From: Solitalea lacus
GTDB lineage: Bacteria > Bacteroidota > Bacteroidia > Sphingobacteriales > Sphingobacteriaceae
Direction: 5' to 3'
NCBI RefSeq assembly: GCF_022014595.1
Contig: NZ_CP091740.1
Coordinates: 1,786,200-1,850,199 of the forward strand
DNA: 64,000 nt
Below, piece after piece: positions 8,388 to 17,574 of the stretch. The notes beneath the pieces are model-generated. The model was given only the letters and a program-made list of their open reading frames with translations, was not told the DNA's origin and did not search any database. The translations under genes were made by a program, and so were the position numbers. The first letter of the stretch is position 1, and each line of letters opens with the position of its first letter.

Positions 8388-10299
8388 AATCAGCCTCTAC
8401 CGCTGATTCGTATAATTCGTCAATTTCATCAGCATATTTCTTTTCAATTATCCTGCGTTTTGCTTTTAAGGTAGGAGTGAGCTCACCCGATTCAATACTA
8501 AATGGATGACGTTTAATGATGAAGTTTTTAATTCTCTCAAATTTGGCCAATTCACCAGAAAGCTTCCTGATATCATCTTTAACCCAATTGATTATGCGCT
8601 CGTCTTCTATGAACTGATCAGGTTCATTAAAAAAGTCTTCATCTAAATCAAATGATTCACGAAGGGCATCATGGGAAGGAACAATAATGGCTGTAAGGTA
8701 ATCTCTCTTGTCTCCAATCAAAAATATTTGTTCTACACGTGTGCTTTTCAAATAAGTGTTTTCTACCTGAGTTGGATAAATATTTTTACCATATGAGTTG
8801 ATTAAAATATTCTTTATTCGATCTGTAATCTTAAGATTTCCTTTGTAGAATTTCCCTACATCGCCCGTATGAAACCATCCTTCGCTATCAATAACTTGAG
8901 CGGTTTCATTAGGTTGATTCCAGTAACCCTTCATAACGCAAGGGCCTTTAACAATAATCTCTCCTTCACTTGATTCAAATTCAGGATCAAAACTGTCATA
9001 AGTTTGTTTGGTAAGAATTTCTTTAGTATCGGTATTCTGTATTCCTACCACAATGCCCGGAATAACTCGGCCAACAGTGCCAATAATTTGACGGTGGTAT
9101 TCAGTAACGGCCATAACAGGGGAGGTTTCAGTTAGTCCGTAACCTTCCAGAATCTTAATGCCTAAATTTCCAAAGAACTCACCCACATTTTTAGGTAAAG
9201 CGGCTCCTCCTGAAATCATGAACTTAAGCTTACCGCCGGTTTTCTCTTTTATTTTAGAGAATACCAGTTTTTCTGCCAGATTGTATTTTAAGGTAAGTGC
9301 TAAACCTAATGGTTTATTTTCTTCTCGTTTCTCACGTACAATTTTGCCAATTTCTAAGGCCCATAAGAATATCTTTGCCTTTATGCCGCCTTCTGCAGTT
9401 CCACTTTTAATGGCTTTTTCCGAAATTCTTTCTAATAAACGAGGAACAACACTCATGACTGTTGGCTGAACCTCCACCATGTTTTTACCCAATAATTCTA
9501 AACTTTGGGCATAAGCAATCTGACAACCTTTGGCACAACAAACGTGATAAGTTGCAGTCCTTTCAAATACATGGGATAATGGAAGAAACGATAAGAATAC
9601 TTCGTCAGGAGTAATGACAGGAATCTGTATTAGGCATTCCTTAACATTGCTGATAAAGTTTGCATGGGTAAGCATGGCTCCTTTAGGGGTTCCTGTTGTA
9701 CCCGAGGTATAAATTAAAGATGAAATATCATCCGGTTGGATAACCTCTCGCGCCTGAAATATTTTAGCGGAGAAATTAGGAAGCAGTTTTTTCCCTTCTT
9801 CTAATAGTTCACTAAAAGCCAAAATGTTTTTACTGCCTGAGTAATGGTGAGTTATTTTTTGATAATCATCAAATGCCGGAATGATGAATTCAAGTGAAGG
9901 ACAGTTATTGGCAATTTTTAATACTTTTCTAAGTAAAAATTGATTGCCAACAAGCAATGTTTTCAATCCTGAATCGTTTATAATATGTTCTGTTTCGCTT
10001 TCTGAAAGAGTAGGGTAGATAGAAACATTAACTGCTCCGATTTGTTGTAATCCTTGGTCGTAAAAAACATACTTAGGGCAGTTTTCAATCAATAGACCCA
10101 ATCGATCACCTTTTTGGATTTTTTTACTTAAAAACCAAGCTGAAATGGCATCTGCATTGGCCAAGGTTTCACCAAAACTGATTGATTTATAATTAGCACC
10201 ATTTTTCTCTAATAGAAATGGATCGTTAAGAGATTTAACATTTTGAACTACATTTCTGAGCAGTTGAGGTAATGTAGTTCTTTCGGTTATTTGTGCCAT
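8386..10299 (-). CDS. Long-chain fatty acid-CoA ligase (AMP-forming)
   Basis: The 637-residue product is an ANL-superfamily adenylating enzyme that activates long-chain fatty acids with ATP and CoA. The P-loop-like A3 motif YTSGTTGTPKGAMLTH is at residues 197-212. Further motifs are visible: GYGLTETSP (A5), the A7 region GWFHTGDVGKF, and the linker-like segment ITDRIKNILINSYGKNIYP with a Lys followed by Asn-Ile. The length and C-terminal tail (LKAKRRIIEKKY) match the FadD15/ACSL-like branch common in Bacteroidota rather than the shorter FadD. It is cytoplasmic or peripherally membrane-bound and feeds fatty acids into lipid synthesis or beta-oxidation. It is transcribed alone, convergent with the IgGFc-type gene. 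Confidence 0.9.
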   Translation of the reverse strand: MAQITERTTLPQLLRNVVQNVKSLNDPFLLEKNGANYKSISFGETLANADAISAWFLSKKIQKGDRLGLLIENCPKYVFYDQGLQQIGAVNVSIYPTLSESETEHIINDSGLKTLLVGNQFLLRKVLKIANNCPSLEFIIPAFDDYQKITHHYSGSKNILAFSELLEEGKKLLPNFSAKIFQAREVIQPDDISSLIYTSGTTGTPKGAMLTHANFISNVKECLIQIPVITPDEVFLSFLPLSHVFERTATYHVCCAKGCQIAYAQSLELLGKNMVEVQPTVMSVVPRLLERISEKAIKSGTAEGGIKAKIFLWALEIGKIVREKREENKPLGLALTLKYNLAEKLVFSKIKEKTGGKLKFMISGGAALPKNVGEFFGNLGIKILEGYGLTETSPVMAVTEYHRQIIGTVGRVIPGIVVGIQNTDTKEILTKQTYDSFDPEFESSEGEIIVKGPCVMKGYWNQPNETAQVIDSEGWFHTGDVGKFYKGNLKITDRIKNILINSYGKNIYPTQVENTYLKSTRVEQIFLIGDKRDYLTAIIVPSHDALRESFDLDEDFFNEPDQFIEDERIINWVKDDIRKLSGELAKFERIKNFIIKRHPFSIESGELTPTLKAKRRIIEKKYADEIDELYESAVEAD

Positions 10300-10374
10300 A
10301 TTTTTGCAACGGGTTTACTGAATTTTTGGAAAACAAGGCTTCAAATGTGCAAAAAAAAACTTCAACTATACAAG

Positions 10375-10408
10375 AAAAGGTTTCCGAAGAAAACGGAAAC
10401 CTTTTTAT
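10375..10408 (-). terminator. Intrinsic terminator of the isc operon
   Basis: Perfect 12-bp arms AAAAGGTTTCCG (10375-10386) and CGGAAACCTTTT (10394-10405). Read on the minus strand the stem is followed by a T-rich run. It lies 20 bases behind the iscA-like stop. Confidence 0.8.
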
Positions 10409-10427
10409 TTTGATGTGAATCAATTAA

Positions 10428-10754
10428 TTAAACTGAGAAGCTCTCTCCGCAGCCACATGTGCGGCTTGCATTAGGATTGATGAAATTAAAGCCTTTTCCA
10501 TTCAAACCGTCGCTAAAGTCAAGCTCAGTGCCTGCAAGATATAAGAAGCTCTTCATGTCAAGGGCAATTTTCAAACCCTTATCTTCAAACATCTGATCGC
10601 CGGTTTTAACTTCATTGTCAAAATCCAAATTGTACGATAATCCCGAGCAACCACCACCTTGAACGCCTACTCGTAAAAAGTAGGTTTCGTCAAGATGTGC
10701 TTCTTGCATCAGTGACTCGATTTTAGATTTAGCTTTTTCTGTTATAGTAATCAT
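10428..10754 (-). CDS. Iron-sulfur cluster assembly A-type carrier (IscA/ErpA family)
   Basis: The 108-residue product matches A-type Fe-S carriers in length and carries the three conserved cysteines: Cys36 in GGGCSGLSY and Cys100/Cys102 in the C-terminal CGCGESF motif. These proteins accept Fe-S clusters from the IscU scaffold and hand them to apo-enzymes in the cytoplasm. It is the last gene of an iscS-iscU-iscA row on the minus strand, 71 bases behind iscU and followed by a strong terminator. Whether it corresponds to IscA, ErpA or SufA by function cannot be told from sequence alone; the position supports IscA. Confidence 0.9.
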   Translation of the reverse strand: MITITEKAKSKIESLMQEAHLDETYFLRVGVQGGGCSGLSYNLDFDNEVKTGDQMFEDKGLKIALDMKSFLYLAGTELDFSDGLNGKGFNFINPNASRTCGCGESFSV

Positions 10755-10825
10755 GTGATTAGCAATAAGATGTAAGATGAGAAATGAGAGGTAAAGTCCT
10801 CAAATTTCACACCTCAGGTTTACTA

Positions 10826-11239
10826 TTAATGGTGCGATTTTTCTAACTGAATAGGTTCCAGACCATTTTTAACACGGTAATCGTTAATAGCCGATTTAAT
10901 TGCATCTTCAGCTAATACCGAGCAGTGGATTTTTACTGGAGGCAAAGCTAGCTCCTCAACAATATCCATATTGTCAATTTCCATAGCTTGATCAATAGAT
11001 TTGCCTTTTAACCACTCAGTTGCTAATGATGATGATGCAATAGCTGAACCACAACCAAAAGTTTTAAACTTGGCATCGGTAATTACATTGTTGTCATCAA
11101 CCTCAATTTGCAAGCGCATTACGTCGCCGCATTCCGGAGCACCCACCAAACCGGTACCCACATTTTTTTTGGCTTTATCGAGAGTACCTACGTTACGAGG
11201 GTTAGTGTAATGATCGATAACTTTTTCTGAGTATGCCAT
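10826..11239 (-). CDS. iscU: Fe-S cluster scaffold protein IscU
   Basis: The 137-residue product begins MAYSEKVIDHYTNPRNVG, the typical IscU opening, and holds the three cluster-ligand cysteines Cys37 (PECGD), Cys63 (GCGSAIA) and Cys106. The segment LPPVKIHCSVLAEDA contains the LPPVK motif that in other bacteria is the HscA chaperone binding site, although no hscA or hscB is seen next to it. The protein receives sulfur from IscS and assembles 2Fe-2S and 4Fe-4S clusters. It lies between iscS (99 bases upstream) and iscA (71 bases downstream) in one transcription direction, which indicates a minimal isc operon without iscR, hscBA or fdx. Confidence 0.95.
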   Translation of the reverse strand: MAYSEKVIDHYTNPRNVGTLDKAKKNVGTGLVGAPECGDVMRLQIEVDDNNVITDAKFKTFGCGSAIASSSLATEWLKGKSIDQAMEIDNMDIVEELALPPVKIHCSVLAEDAIKSAINDYRVKNGLEPIQLEKSHH

Positions 11240-11337
11240 TTTAAATAAGTTTTTTTAAGTCTAAAGTAATAAGTGTTAAGTTGTTAGCTGAGTTTAGTTC
11301 TTGTTTATTGTGGAGAACCTTAATCTCAGTGCTAATC

Positions 11338-12552
11338 TTAGTGTTCAGCCCATTCAATGCTGTTAAGGTCAATGCCTTCTTTAAACATTTCCCAAAGTGG
11401 GCTTAAATCGCGAAGGTGATTAACGGCTTTTTTAGTTACTTCAATTGCATAATCAACTTCTTCCTCAGTAGTAAATCTTCCTAAACCGAAGCGGATTGAA
11501 GAGTGAGCAAGGTCATCATTTAATCCTAAGCTTTTTAATACATATGAAGGTTCTAACGAGGCTGAAGTACAAGCTGATCCTGATGATACAGCAAGATCTT
11601 TCATGGCCATCATTAAGCCTTCGCCTTCAACATATTTAAATGAAACATTAGAAACATGTGGTAAACGGTTTTCAGTGTTACCGTTAACATAGGTTTCTTC
11701 AAGTTCAGTTACAGCCTTTTCTAATTTATCACGTAAAGTTGCTAAGCGAACTGATTCTGTTGCCATTTCTTGCATAGCAATTTCACAGGCTTTGCCGAAA
11801 CCAACAATACCTGGAACGTTTAATGTTCCTGAACGCATACCACGCTCATGACCACCGCCGTCAATTTGTGCTGTTACTTTAACGCGTGGGTTTTTACGAC
11901 GTACATATAAAGCGCCACAACCTTTAGGTCCGTAAAGTTTATGCCCGGTAAACGATAATAAGTCAATACCGTCTGCATTTACATCAACCGGAATTTTACC
12001 AACTGCCTGAGTTGCATCAGTATGGAATAATACACCGTGTTTACGAGCAATGGCTGAAATTTCTTTAACAGGCTGTATAACACCAATTTCGTTGTTGGCG
12101 TACATTATTGAAATAAGAATGGTTTTGTCGGTAATGGAATCTTCCAATAATTGAAGATCAATTAAACCATCTGGTTTAACAGGAAGATAGGTAACCTGAC
12201 CACCTAATTTTTCAATGTGATGCGCTGAATCTAACACACACTTATGTTCGGTTACCACAGTAATAATGTGATTACCTTTATCTTTATACATTTCAAACAC
12301 ACCTTTAAGGGCAAGATTGTTCGACTCAGTAGCTCCTGAGGTAAAGATGATCTCTTTTTCGGTGGCACCGATAATTTTGGCTGCTTGTTCCCGAGCATAA
12401 TCAACAGCCTCTTCTGCAACCCAGCCAAAAGGGTGGTTACGGCTGGCTGCATTACCAAATTTATCGGTAAAGTATGGCAACATTGCTTCTAACACGCGAG
12501 GGTCCATTGGTGTGGTGGCATTGTTGTCAAGGTAAATAGGTAACTTCAACAT
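11338..12552 (-). CDS. iscS: Cysteine desulfurase IscS
   Basis: A 404-residue PLP enzyme of aminotransferase class V that removes sulfur from cysteine for Fe-S cluster assembly and tRNA thiolation. Visible are the opening [16 protein letters not shown], the PLP-binding Lys in [12 protein letters not shown], and the long flexible active-site loop [17 protein letters not shown] with the catalytic Cys, which marks the IscS (group I) rather than the SufS type. The ATG at 12550-12552 is preferred; a TTG nine codons earlier is in frame but would only add a non-conserved stretch. It is the first gene of the isc operon. A TATTTTTG sequence on the minus strand at 12582-12589 could be the -7 box, about 30 bases in front. 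Confidence 0.95.
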   Translation of the reverse strand: MLKLPIYLDNNATTPMDPRVLEAMLPYFTDKFGNAASRNHPFGWVAEEAVDYAREQAAKIIGATEKEIIFTSGATESNNLALKGVFEMYKDKGNHIITVVTEHKCVLDSAHHIEKLGGQVTYLPVKPDGLIDLQLLEDSITDKTILISIMYANNEIGVIQPVKEISAIARKHGVLFHTDATQAVGKIPVDVNADGIDLLSFTGHKLYGPKGCGALYVRRKNPRVKVTAQIDGGGHERGMRSGTLNVPGIVGFGKACEIAMQEMATESVRLATLRDKLEKAVTELEETYVNGNTENRLPHVSNVSFKYVEGEGLMMAMKDLAVSSGSACTSASLEPSYVLKSLGLNDDLAHSSIRFGLGRFTTEEEVDYAIEVTKKAVNHLRDLSPLWEMFKEGIDLNSIEWAEH

Positions 12553-12773
12553 AATTTGTAAATTGTCTAAATAAAGCAATGCAAAAATAATACAAATTTC
12601 TAACTTATGCCTTAGGCTCAGGTTTTAATTTGATTGATTTTTACAATTCTGTTATAAATTTTATCAATAAGATAAGGCCTGAGAAACGTTGTAGAGATTA
12701 AACACAACTCTTTCAAAATGGTTTTGCCGGCAAGTATGTTTTGCTAATATTCTTAACCAAGTTGTCAATATTG

Positions 12774-12781
12774 TACTTTTG
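12774..12781 (+). promoter_or_regulatory. Candidate -7 box for the methylmalonyl-CoA epimerase gene
   Basis: TACTTTTG fits TAnnTTTG and lies 22 bases before the ATG. No TTTG is found at the expected distance upstream, so only half of the promoter consensus is present. Confidence 0.3.
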
Positions 12782-12803
12782 CTGAATCAATAATTTAAAC
12801 TTT

Positions 12804-13202
12804 ATGTTGAGAATCGACCATATTGGTATTGCGGTTAAAAATCTTGAGTCATCATCAGCCGTTTTTGAGAAATTGTTAGGCAAACCAAGCTATAAAACAG
12901 AAACAGTTGAATCAGAAAGTGTAACAACTGAGTTTTTTGAGATTGGTGAAAGTAAGGTTGAGTTATTGGTTGCCGAATCAAATGACAGTCCCATTGCCAA
13001 GTTCATAGAGAAAAGAGGAGAGGGGATTCATCATATTGCTTTTGAAGTTGAAAATATAGTTGCCGAAATTGAACGTCTGAAAAATGAAGGGTTTCAATTT
13101 ATTGCTGATCAGCCTAAAAAAGGAGCTGACAATAAAATAATATGTTTCCTTCATCCCAAATCCACTAATGGGGTTTTGGTTGAACTTTGTCAAAGTGTAT
13201 AG
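12804..13202 (+). CDS. mce: Methylmalonyl-CoA epimerase
   Basis: The 132-residue product belongs to the glyoxalase/VOC metalloenzyme superfamily. It opens with IDHIGIAVKNLE, whose His is a metal ligand, and has the second-half motif GEGIHHIAFEV and a final VLVELCQ strand with Glu, as in methylmalonyl-CoA epimerases. The enzyme interconverts the R and S epimers of methylmalonyl-CoA, linking propionate metabolism to succinyl-CoA. The mutase genes are not in the window. The downstream acetyltransferase gene starts two bases after the stop, so both are probably co-transcribed. Confidence 0.9.
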   Translation: MLRIDHIGIAVKNLESSSAVFEKLLGKPSYKTETVESESVTTEFFEIGESKVELLVAESNDSPIAKFIEKRGEGIHHIAFEVENIVAEIERLKNEGFQFIADQPKKGADNKIICFLHPKSTNGVLVELCQSV

Positions 13203-13204
13203 TT

Positions 13205-13654
13205 ATGAACGAAGGAGTAGTTAATTGGGTTATAAAGCCTTTTGATGAGCTGCTGGTAAACGAATTGTATGCTATTATGCAGTTAAGAGAAGAAGTTTTT
13301 GTTGTTGAACAAAACTGTCCGTTTCTGGATGCTGATGGCAAAGACCCTGATTGCTTACATTTATTGGGATGGGTTGATAAGAATTTGGTCGCCTATTCAC
13401 GTATTGTGCCACCAGGTATAGCTTTTCAAACGGCATCTATTGGTAGGGTTGTTACTTCTCCACGCTTTAGAAAGAATGGTTTTGGTCAGCAATTAATGCA
13501 AAAGTCAATAGATGTTGCTGATGAATTAGGCTTCAGAGAGCTTACAATTGGAGCCCAATATTACTTGTTAAAATTTTATCAGCGTTTTGGTTTTAAAGAA
13601 TTTGACGAAATTTATCTAGAAGATGGAATTAAACATGTGCACATGCGTAGGTAA
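13205..13654 (+). CDS. GNAT-family N-acetyltransferase, ElaA type
   Basis: The 149-residue product matches the ElaA group of GNAT acetyltransferases: the N-terminal block LYAIMQLREEVFVVEQNCPFLDADGKDPDCLHLLGW and the acetyl-CoA binding region IGRVVTSPRFRKNGFGQQLMQ with the R-x-x-G-x-G/A pattern. The ATG at 13205 is chosen; a TTG six codons earlier overlaps the mce stop and is less likely. It follows mce by two bases. ElaA-type enzymes transfer acetyl groups to unidentified small molecules or proteins in the cytoplasm; the substrate is unknown. A strong promoter for rpmE2 follows it. Confidence 0.8.
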   Translation: MNEGVVNWVIKPFDELLVNELYAIMQLREEVFVVEQNCPFLDADGKDPDCLHLLGWVDKNLVAYSRIVPPGIAFQTASIGRVVTSPRFRKNGFGQQLMQKSIDVADELGFRELTIGAQYYLLKFYQRFGFKEFDEIYLEDGIKHVHMRR

Positions 13655-13693
13655 TTTCGGTTCAAAAAATATATGCTTAATTTCTTATTTTAA

Positions 13694-13725
13694 TTTGCAC
13701 ATCTGAGAGGGGATTCTTATATTTG
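13694..13725 (+). promoter_or_regulatory. Promoter of the L31 type B gene (TTTG-N20-TATATTTG)
   Basis: TTTG at 13694-13697 and TATATTTG at 13718-13725, spaced by 20 bases, are an exact match to the Bacteroidota housekeeping sigma consensus. Transcription would start near 13732, about 18 bases before the ATG of rpmE2. Confidence 0.75.
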
Positions 13726-13749
13726 CGCCTCAATAAAATTATTGCGAAG

Positions 13750-13998
13750 ATGAAAGCTGATATCCACCCAAAAAATTATAGATTGGTAGTGTTTAAGGAT
13801 ATGTCATGTGACTATGCATTCCTTACTAAATCAACTGTTGATACTCGTGATACTATCGTTTGGGAAGATGGTAACGAATATCCTTTAGTTAAATTGGAGA
13901 TCTCTGATAAATCTCACCCGTTCTATACTGGCAAGATGAAGTTAGTAGATACTGCAGGTCGTATTGATAAATTCAAAAACCGTTACGCTAAAAAATAA
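13750..13998 (+). CDS. rpmE2: 50S ribosomal protein L31 type B
   Basis: The 82-residue product begins [29 protein letters not shown] and ends [13 protein letters not shown], typical of L31 type B. It has only one cysteine (in MSCDYAF) and so lacks the zinc-binding CXXC pattern of type A L31; type B copies work without zinc. The ATG at 13750 is chosen because longer frames use a TTG that lies inside the -7 promoter box. It is preceded by a consensus promoter and followed by a strong terminator, so it is a single-gene unit. Confidence 0.95.
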   Translation: MKADIHPKNYRLVVFKDMSCDYAFLTKSTVDTRDTIVWEDGNEYPLVKLEISDKSHPFYTGKMKLVDTAGRIDKFKNRYAKK

Positions 13999-14017
13999 GC
14001 TAGGTTTACCTGATATT

Positions 14018-14050
14018 AAAAGTCTGTTGAGAAGATCAACAGACTTTTTT
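14018..14050 (+). terminator. Intrinsic terminator of rpmE2
   Basis: Perfect 13-bp arms AAAAGTCTGTTGA and TCAACAGACTTTT with a 5-nt loop, followed by further T residues. The next gene starts at 14063. Confidence 0.85.
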
Positions 14051-14062
14051 TATTTTTGAATA

Positions 14063-15247
14063 ATGAGAAACTATCTTTTGTTTGATGATCCTGGCGTTCG
14101 TCGGCAACTTTTACCACTTACATTTACCCGCCCAATAGCTGACATTCGAGTTGGAATATTAACCATTATTGAAAAATGGGCCTATAGTTTAAACTCAAAG
14201 CCATCTTATCTTACTGAATCATATTTACAGGAAAAATTTCCGTCAGTAATAGCTGAAAGAAATATTCTTATCAATGCAGCTATTTTACCTGATGATAATT
14301 TGGTGTCAGTAATTAGGGACTTACAAGAGGGTGAAGCCTTAAAAAATGGAGATACTTTACTTGCTGTAAATTTATCCAAGGAAGAAACCTCTCTGTTCGA
14401 TCCTGAAAACTTTGTATCAAAGGCACAACCTATTCAATTTAAAATACAACAGATTGTTTCGCCGGCTTCTATTTTCCAGTTTAATGCCCAAGAAATTGCG
14501 AACGATTTTAATCTGTTTGCATCTAAAGTTTCTCAAACCTTACCTATAGGATCACAATTATTAGGTCGAAACATTTTTGTTGAAGAAGGAGCCAAAATTA
14601 ACTTCGCGTTAATAAATTCTGAGACAGGACCTGTATATATAGGTAAGGACGTTGAAATAATGGAAGGTGCTATGATTAGAGGGCCTTTTGCGGCATGTGA
14701 AGGTGCTGTGGTTAAAATGGGGTCTAAGATTTATGGCGCAACAACTCTGGGTCCCAATACAGTTGTTGGGGGGGAGGTAAAGAACTGCGTTTTCTTTGGC
14801 AATTCAAATAAAGGCCATGAGGGTTATTTGGGAGATTCAGTAATTGGCGAGTGGTGTAATTTGGGGGCAGATACCAATAATTCCAACTTAAAGAACAATT
14901 TTAGTACGGTTAAAGTGTGGAATTATGCTGAAGCAAAGTTCAATGATACGGGTTTGCAAAAATATGGAGTAGTTATGGCCGACCATGTTAAAACCGCAAT
15001 CAATACGGCTTTTAATACCGGAACAGTAGTTGGAGTTGGTTGTAATATTGCATGCAATGGCTTTCCTTCTAAATTTGTGGCTGATTTTAGCTGGGTGCAA
15101 AACGAGCAGATTGCAGAGTTTGATTTTACGAAATTTTGCAATACGGCTTCTTCAATGATGAAAACAAAAAAAAACGAGTTTAATGACACAGAAAGACGTA
15201 TACTTGAACACGTTTTTGATACAACAAGAACACACAAACTATCCTAA
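14063..15247 (+). CDS. Alternative bacterial GlmU-type sugar-phosphate nucleotidyltransferase/acyltransferase
   Basis: The 394-residue product starts with FDDPGVRRQLLPLTFTRPIADIRVGILTIIEKW, the signature of the Bacteroidota alternative GlmU family (UDP-N-acetylglucosamine diphosphorylase/glucosamine-1-phosphate N-acetyltransferase). Residues about 180-350 contain hexapeptide repeats of the left-handed beta-helix acyltransferase fold (IGKDVEIMEGAMIRGP, IYGATTLGPNTVVGG). The enzyme is expected to make UDP-GlcNAc for peptidoglycan and lipopolysaccharide. The N-terminal half is diverged from classical GlmU, so the exact sugar is inferred from the family. tpiA follows nine bases behind the stop, suggesting one transcript. 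Confidence 0.85.
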   Translation: MRNYLLFDDPGVRRQLLPLTFTRPIADIRVGILTIIEKWAYSLNSKPSYLTESYLQEKFPSVIAERNILINAAILPDDNLVSVIRDLQEGEALKNGDTLLAVNLSKEETSLFDPENFVSKAQPIQFKIQQIVSPASIFQFNAQEIANDFNLFASKVSQTLPIGSQLLGRNIFVEEGAKINFALINSETGPVYIGKDVEIMEGAMIRGPFAACEGAVVKMGSKIYGATTLGPNTVVGGEVKNCVFFGNSNKGHEGYLGDSVIGEWCNLGADTNNSNLKNNFSTVKVWNYAEAKFNDTGLQKYGVVMADHVKTAINTAFNTGTVVGVGCNIACNGFPSKFVADFSWVQNEQIAEFDFTKFCNTASSMMKTKKNEFNDTERRILEHVFDTTRTHKLS

Positions 15248-15256
15248 TTATAAATA

Positions 15257-16033
15257 ATGAGACAGAAAATTGTTGCTGGAAACTGGAAAATGAATAACGA
15301 TTTAAAAGAATCGTTAAAATTAATTTCTGAAGTGGCTAATATGGTTACTGATGAAGTAAATAATGACGCTGTAATTATTGTTGCAGTTCCTTTTACTAAT
15401 ATTTATGCTTTAGATCAATGGAAAAGTGGGTCTGAAGTTCATGATAAAGTTAAACTAGCTGCTCAAAATTGTAGCTGGGAAGAATCTGGGGCCTATACTG
15501 GCGAAGTTTCTGCCAGAATGTTAAAATCAATAGGTGCTGATTATGTAATTTTAGGACATTCAGAGCGTCGTCAATACTTTGCAGAAACCAACGCTCAACT
15601 AGCTAAAAAAGTTGACTTAGCTTTAACACATGAGTTAATTCCGATTTTTTGCATAGGAGAAACCCTGAGTGAACGAGAAAAAGGTATTCACTTCGAGGTT
15701 ATAAAAGGGCAATTAAAAGAGGGTTTGTTCCATTTGATCAAATCAGTGTTTAGAACAGTAGTAATTGCATATGAACCGGTATGGGCAATAGGTACAGGCT
15801 TAACTGCAACCCCTGAGCAGGCTCAAGAAGTTCATGCATACATCCGTCAGTTAATTGCAGAAGGATACGATGAGGAAACCGCAGAGTCAATGAGCATTTT
15901 GTATGGAGGAAGTGCTAATCCTTCAAATGCCTCTGCTTTGTTCTCTCAAACCGATATTGATGGCGGTTTAATTGGTGGGGCTTCACTTAAATCACGTGAT
16001 TTTACCGATATTATAAAAACTTTTAACGCATAA
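15257..16033 (+). CDS. tpiA: Triosephosphate isomerase
   Basis: The 258-residue product has the full triosephosphate isomerase active site: Asn9 and Lys11 in AGNWKMN, His101 in ILGHSERR, Glu173 in AYEPVWAIGTG, and the phosphate-binding GG at LYGGSANP and GGLIGGASL. It interconverts dihydroxyacetone phosphate and glyceraldehyde 3-phosphate in glycolysis in the cytoplasm. It sits nine bases behind the GlmU-like gene and is followed by a long terminator hairpin, so the two form a probable operon. Confidence 0.97.
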   Translation: MRQKIVAGNWKMNNDLKESLKLISEVANMVTDEVNNDAVIIVAVPFTNIYALDQWKSGSEVHDKVKLAAQNCSWEESGAYTGEVSARMLKSIGADYVILGHSERRQYFAETNAQLAKKVDLALTHELIPIFCIGETLSEREKGIHFEVIKGQLKEGLFHLIKSVFRTVVIAYEPVWAIGTGLTATPEQAQEVHAYIRQLIAEGYDEETAESMSILYGGSANPSNASALFSQTDIDGGLIGGASLKSRDFTDIIKTFNA

Positions 16034-16050
16034 TTATACTGCTTTTAATT

Positions 16051-16098
16051 AATCACTGATTTGTTATAAATAATTTAGAAACAAATCAGTGATTTTTA
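16051..16098 (+). terminator. Intrinsic terminator after tpiA
   Basis: 14-bp arms AATCACTGATTTGT (16051-16064) and ACAAATCAGTGATT (16081-16094), perfect, followed by a T run. Confidence 0.8.
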
Positions 16099-16183
16099 TT
16101 TTTATAATAGCGGTAAGTTAAATATCTTGCTGGCCATAAGAGTTTAACCAATCATAGAATTTAAATAGATGCTCTCAGTATCC

Positions 16184-17023
16184 ATGAATTACCTCGAATT
16201 AGTTTTTTTAGTTGATGACCCTGAAGGTTTTGTTAAGGATGTATTAATTGGCGAATTATCAGAGATCGGTTTTGATACATTTGAAGATACCTCTAAAGGG
16301 TTTAAAGCATACATTCAGGCGGATAAGTTTGATGAAACTGCTTTAGATAGTCAACTTCTACCTTATAAAGATCAATTCAAGTTTTCTTATCTCAAAAGTA
16401 TTATTCCACACAGGAACTGGAATGAAGTGTGGGAAAGCAATTTTGAACCAGTTACTGTGGCTGATAAATTACACATCAGGGCAACATTTCATCCTGAGCG
16501 AAGTAATGAGTTTCCATTGGAAATAGTTATCGACCCTAAGATGGCTTTCGGTACTGGTCACCATGAGACTACCTATTTAATGTCGGAATGGTTGCTTCAA
16601 ACTGAAGTGGAAGGGAAAAAAGTGCTTGACATGGGTTGTGGCTCAGGAATATTGGCTATATTGGCTTCTAAGCTTGGAGCCGAAGAATTGCTGGCTGTAG
16701 ATATTGACCCGGTTTGCGTATCAAGTACAGTTGAAAATGCACAACTAAATGATATTGATAATATTGAAACGGGTCTGGGAGATATTGGTGATGTAAATGA
16801 TACCGGTTTTGAACTGATATTAGCCAATATTAACCGTAATATTTTGATTCAACACATGGCACATTATGCAGACATGTTGGTTGATGAAGGAGAGCTGATC
16901 ATGAGTGGCTTTTACGAAACGCCTGATCTGGCTATTATTCAAGAAGAAGCAGCTAAATACGATTTGAAATACATCAATCATTATACCCGTAATAATTGGG
17001 TTGCCGCCAAGTTTGTTAAATAG
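16184..17023 (+). CDS. prmA: Ribosomal protein L11 methyltransferase
   Basis: The 279-residue product is a class I SAM-dependent methyltransferase. The region PLEIVIDPKMAFGTGHHETT is the PrmA hallmark in front of the SAM motif KVLDMGCGSGILAILASKLGA, followed by the acidic ribose-binding AVDIDPV and the ANINRNIL motif IV. It trimethylates ribosomal protein L11. The ATG at 16184 (MNYLEL) is preferred because relatives start at this block; an ATG five codons upstream at 16169 is in frame and cannot be excluded. It probably starts a transcription unit after the tpiA terminator. Confidence 0.92.
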   Translation: MNYLELVFLVDDPEGFVKDVLIGELSEIGFDTFEDTSKGFKAYIQADKFDETALDSQLLPYKDQFKFSYLKSIIPHRNWNEVWESNFEPVTVADKLHIRATFHPERSNEFPLEIVIDPKMAFGTGHHETTYLMSEWLLQTEVEGKKVLDMGCGSGILAILASKLGAEELLAVDIDPVCVSSTVENAQLNDIDNIETGLGDIGDVNDTGFELILANINRNILIQHMAHYADMLVDEGELIMSGFYETPDLAIIQEEAAKYDLKYINHYTRNNWVAAKFVK

Positions 17024-17060
17024 TTTCTGTTAGTTACTTACATTAGAATAAATTCTTGCA

Positions 17061-17504
17061 ATGGTCCAATTTGTAAAACTGTTTCTCAAAAGAGACTTAG
17101 AGAAATTGAGCGCTGAAGTAGAACAGTATAACATTGACGAAAATTTGTGGAGGGTTGAACCTGTTATTTCTAACTCTGGTGGTAATTTGTGTTTGCATCT
17201 GGTGGGAAATCTGAACCATTTCATTGGTCATGTGCTTGGGAATACTGGTTATGTACGCAATAGGGACTTAGAGTTTTCACTTAAGAATGTTTCAAAAAGT
17301 GAGCTAATTACGATGATTAATGAAACAATTATGATGATTGACTCTGTATTGGCAAAAGTTAGTCCTGAACAGCTGAAAGAAAAGTATCCTATAGAAGTTT
17401 TTGGAGAACCAATGACAACAGAATACTTTTTGGTACACCTGGTAACGCATTTGTCTTATCATCTAGGTCAAGTAAATTATCACCGTAGATTATTAGATAA
17501 TTAA
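17061..17504 (+). CDS. DinB/DUF1572-like metal-binding protein
   Basis: The 147-residue product fits the four-helix DinB superfamily (DUF1572 branch) in length and layout. Histidines that could bind a metal are spaced as in the family: one or two in LCLHLVGNLNHFIGH and two in LVHLVTHLSYHLGQ near the C-terminus. Relatives range from thiol-dependent S-transferases to uncharacterised proteins, so the reaction is unknown; no cysteine of a catalytic type is visible. It lies 37 bases behind prmA in the same direction and could be co-transcribed with it. Confidence 0.75.
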   Translation: MVQFVKLFLKRDLEKLSAEVEQYNIDENLWRVEPVISNSGGNLCLHLVGNLNHFIGHVLGNTGYVRNRDLEFSLKNVSKSELITMINETIMMIDSVLAKVSPEQLKEKYPIEVFGEPMTTEYFLVHLVTHLSYHLGQVNYHRRLLDN

Positions 17505-17574
17505 TCTACCGCTCTCTTGATTTTGAATAAATAAATGCGAATTTCGCTCGCAAATCACAATTCCGGCAAAAAAC

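Noticed and set aside
14923-15237. Minus-strand frame of 104 codons inside the GlmU-like gene
   Set aside because: Shadow of a well-supported coding region, no conserved pattern.
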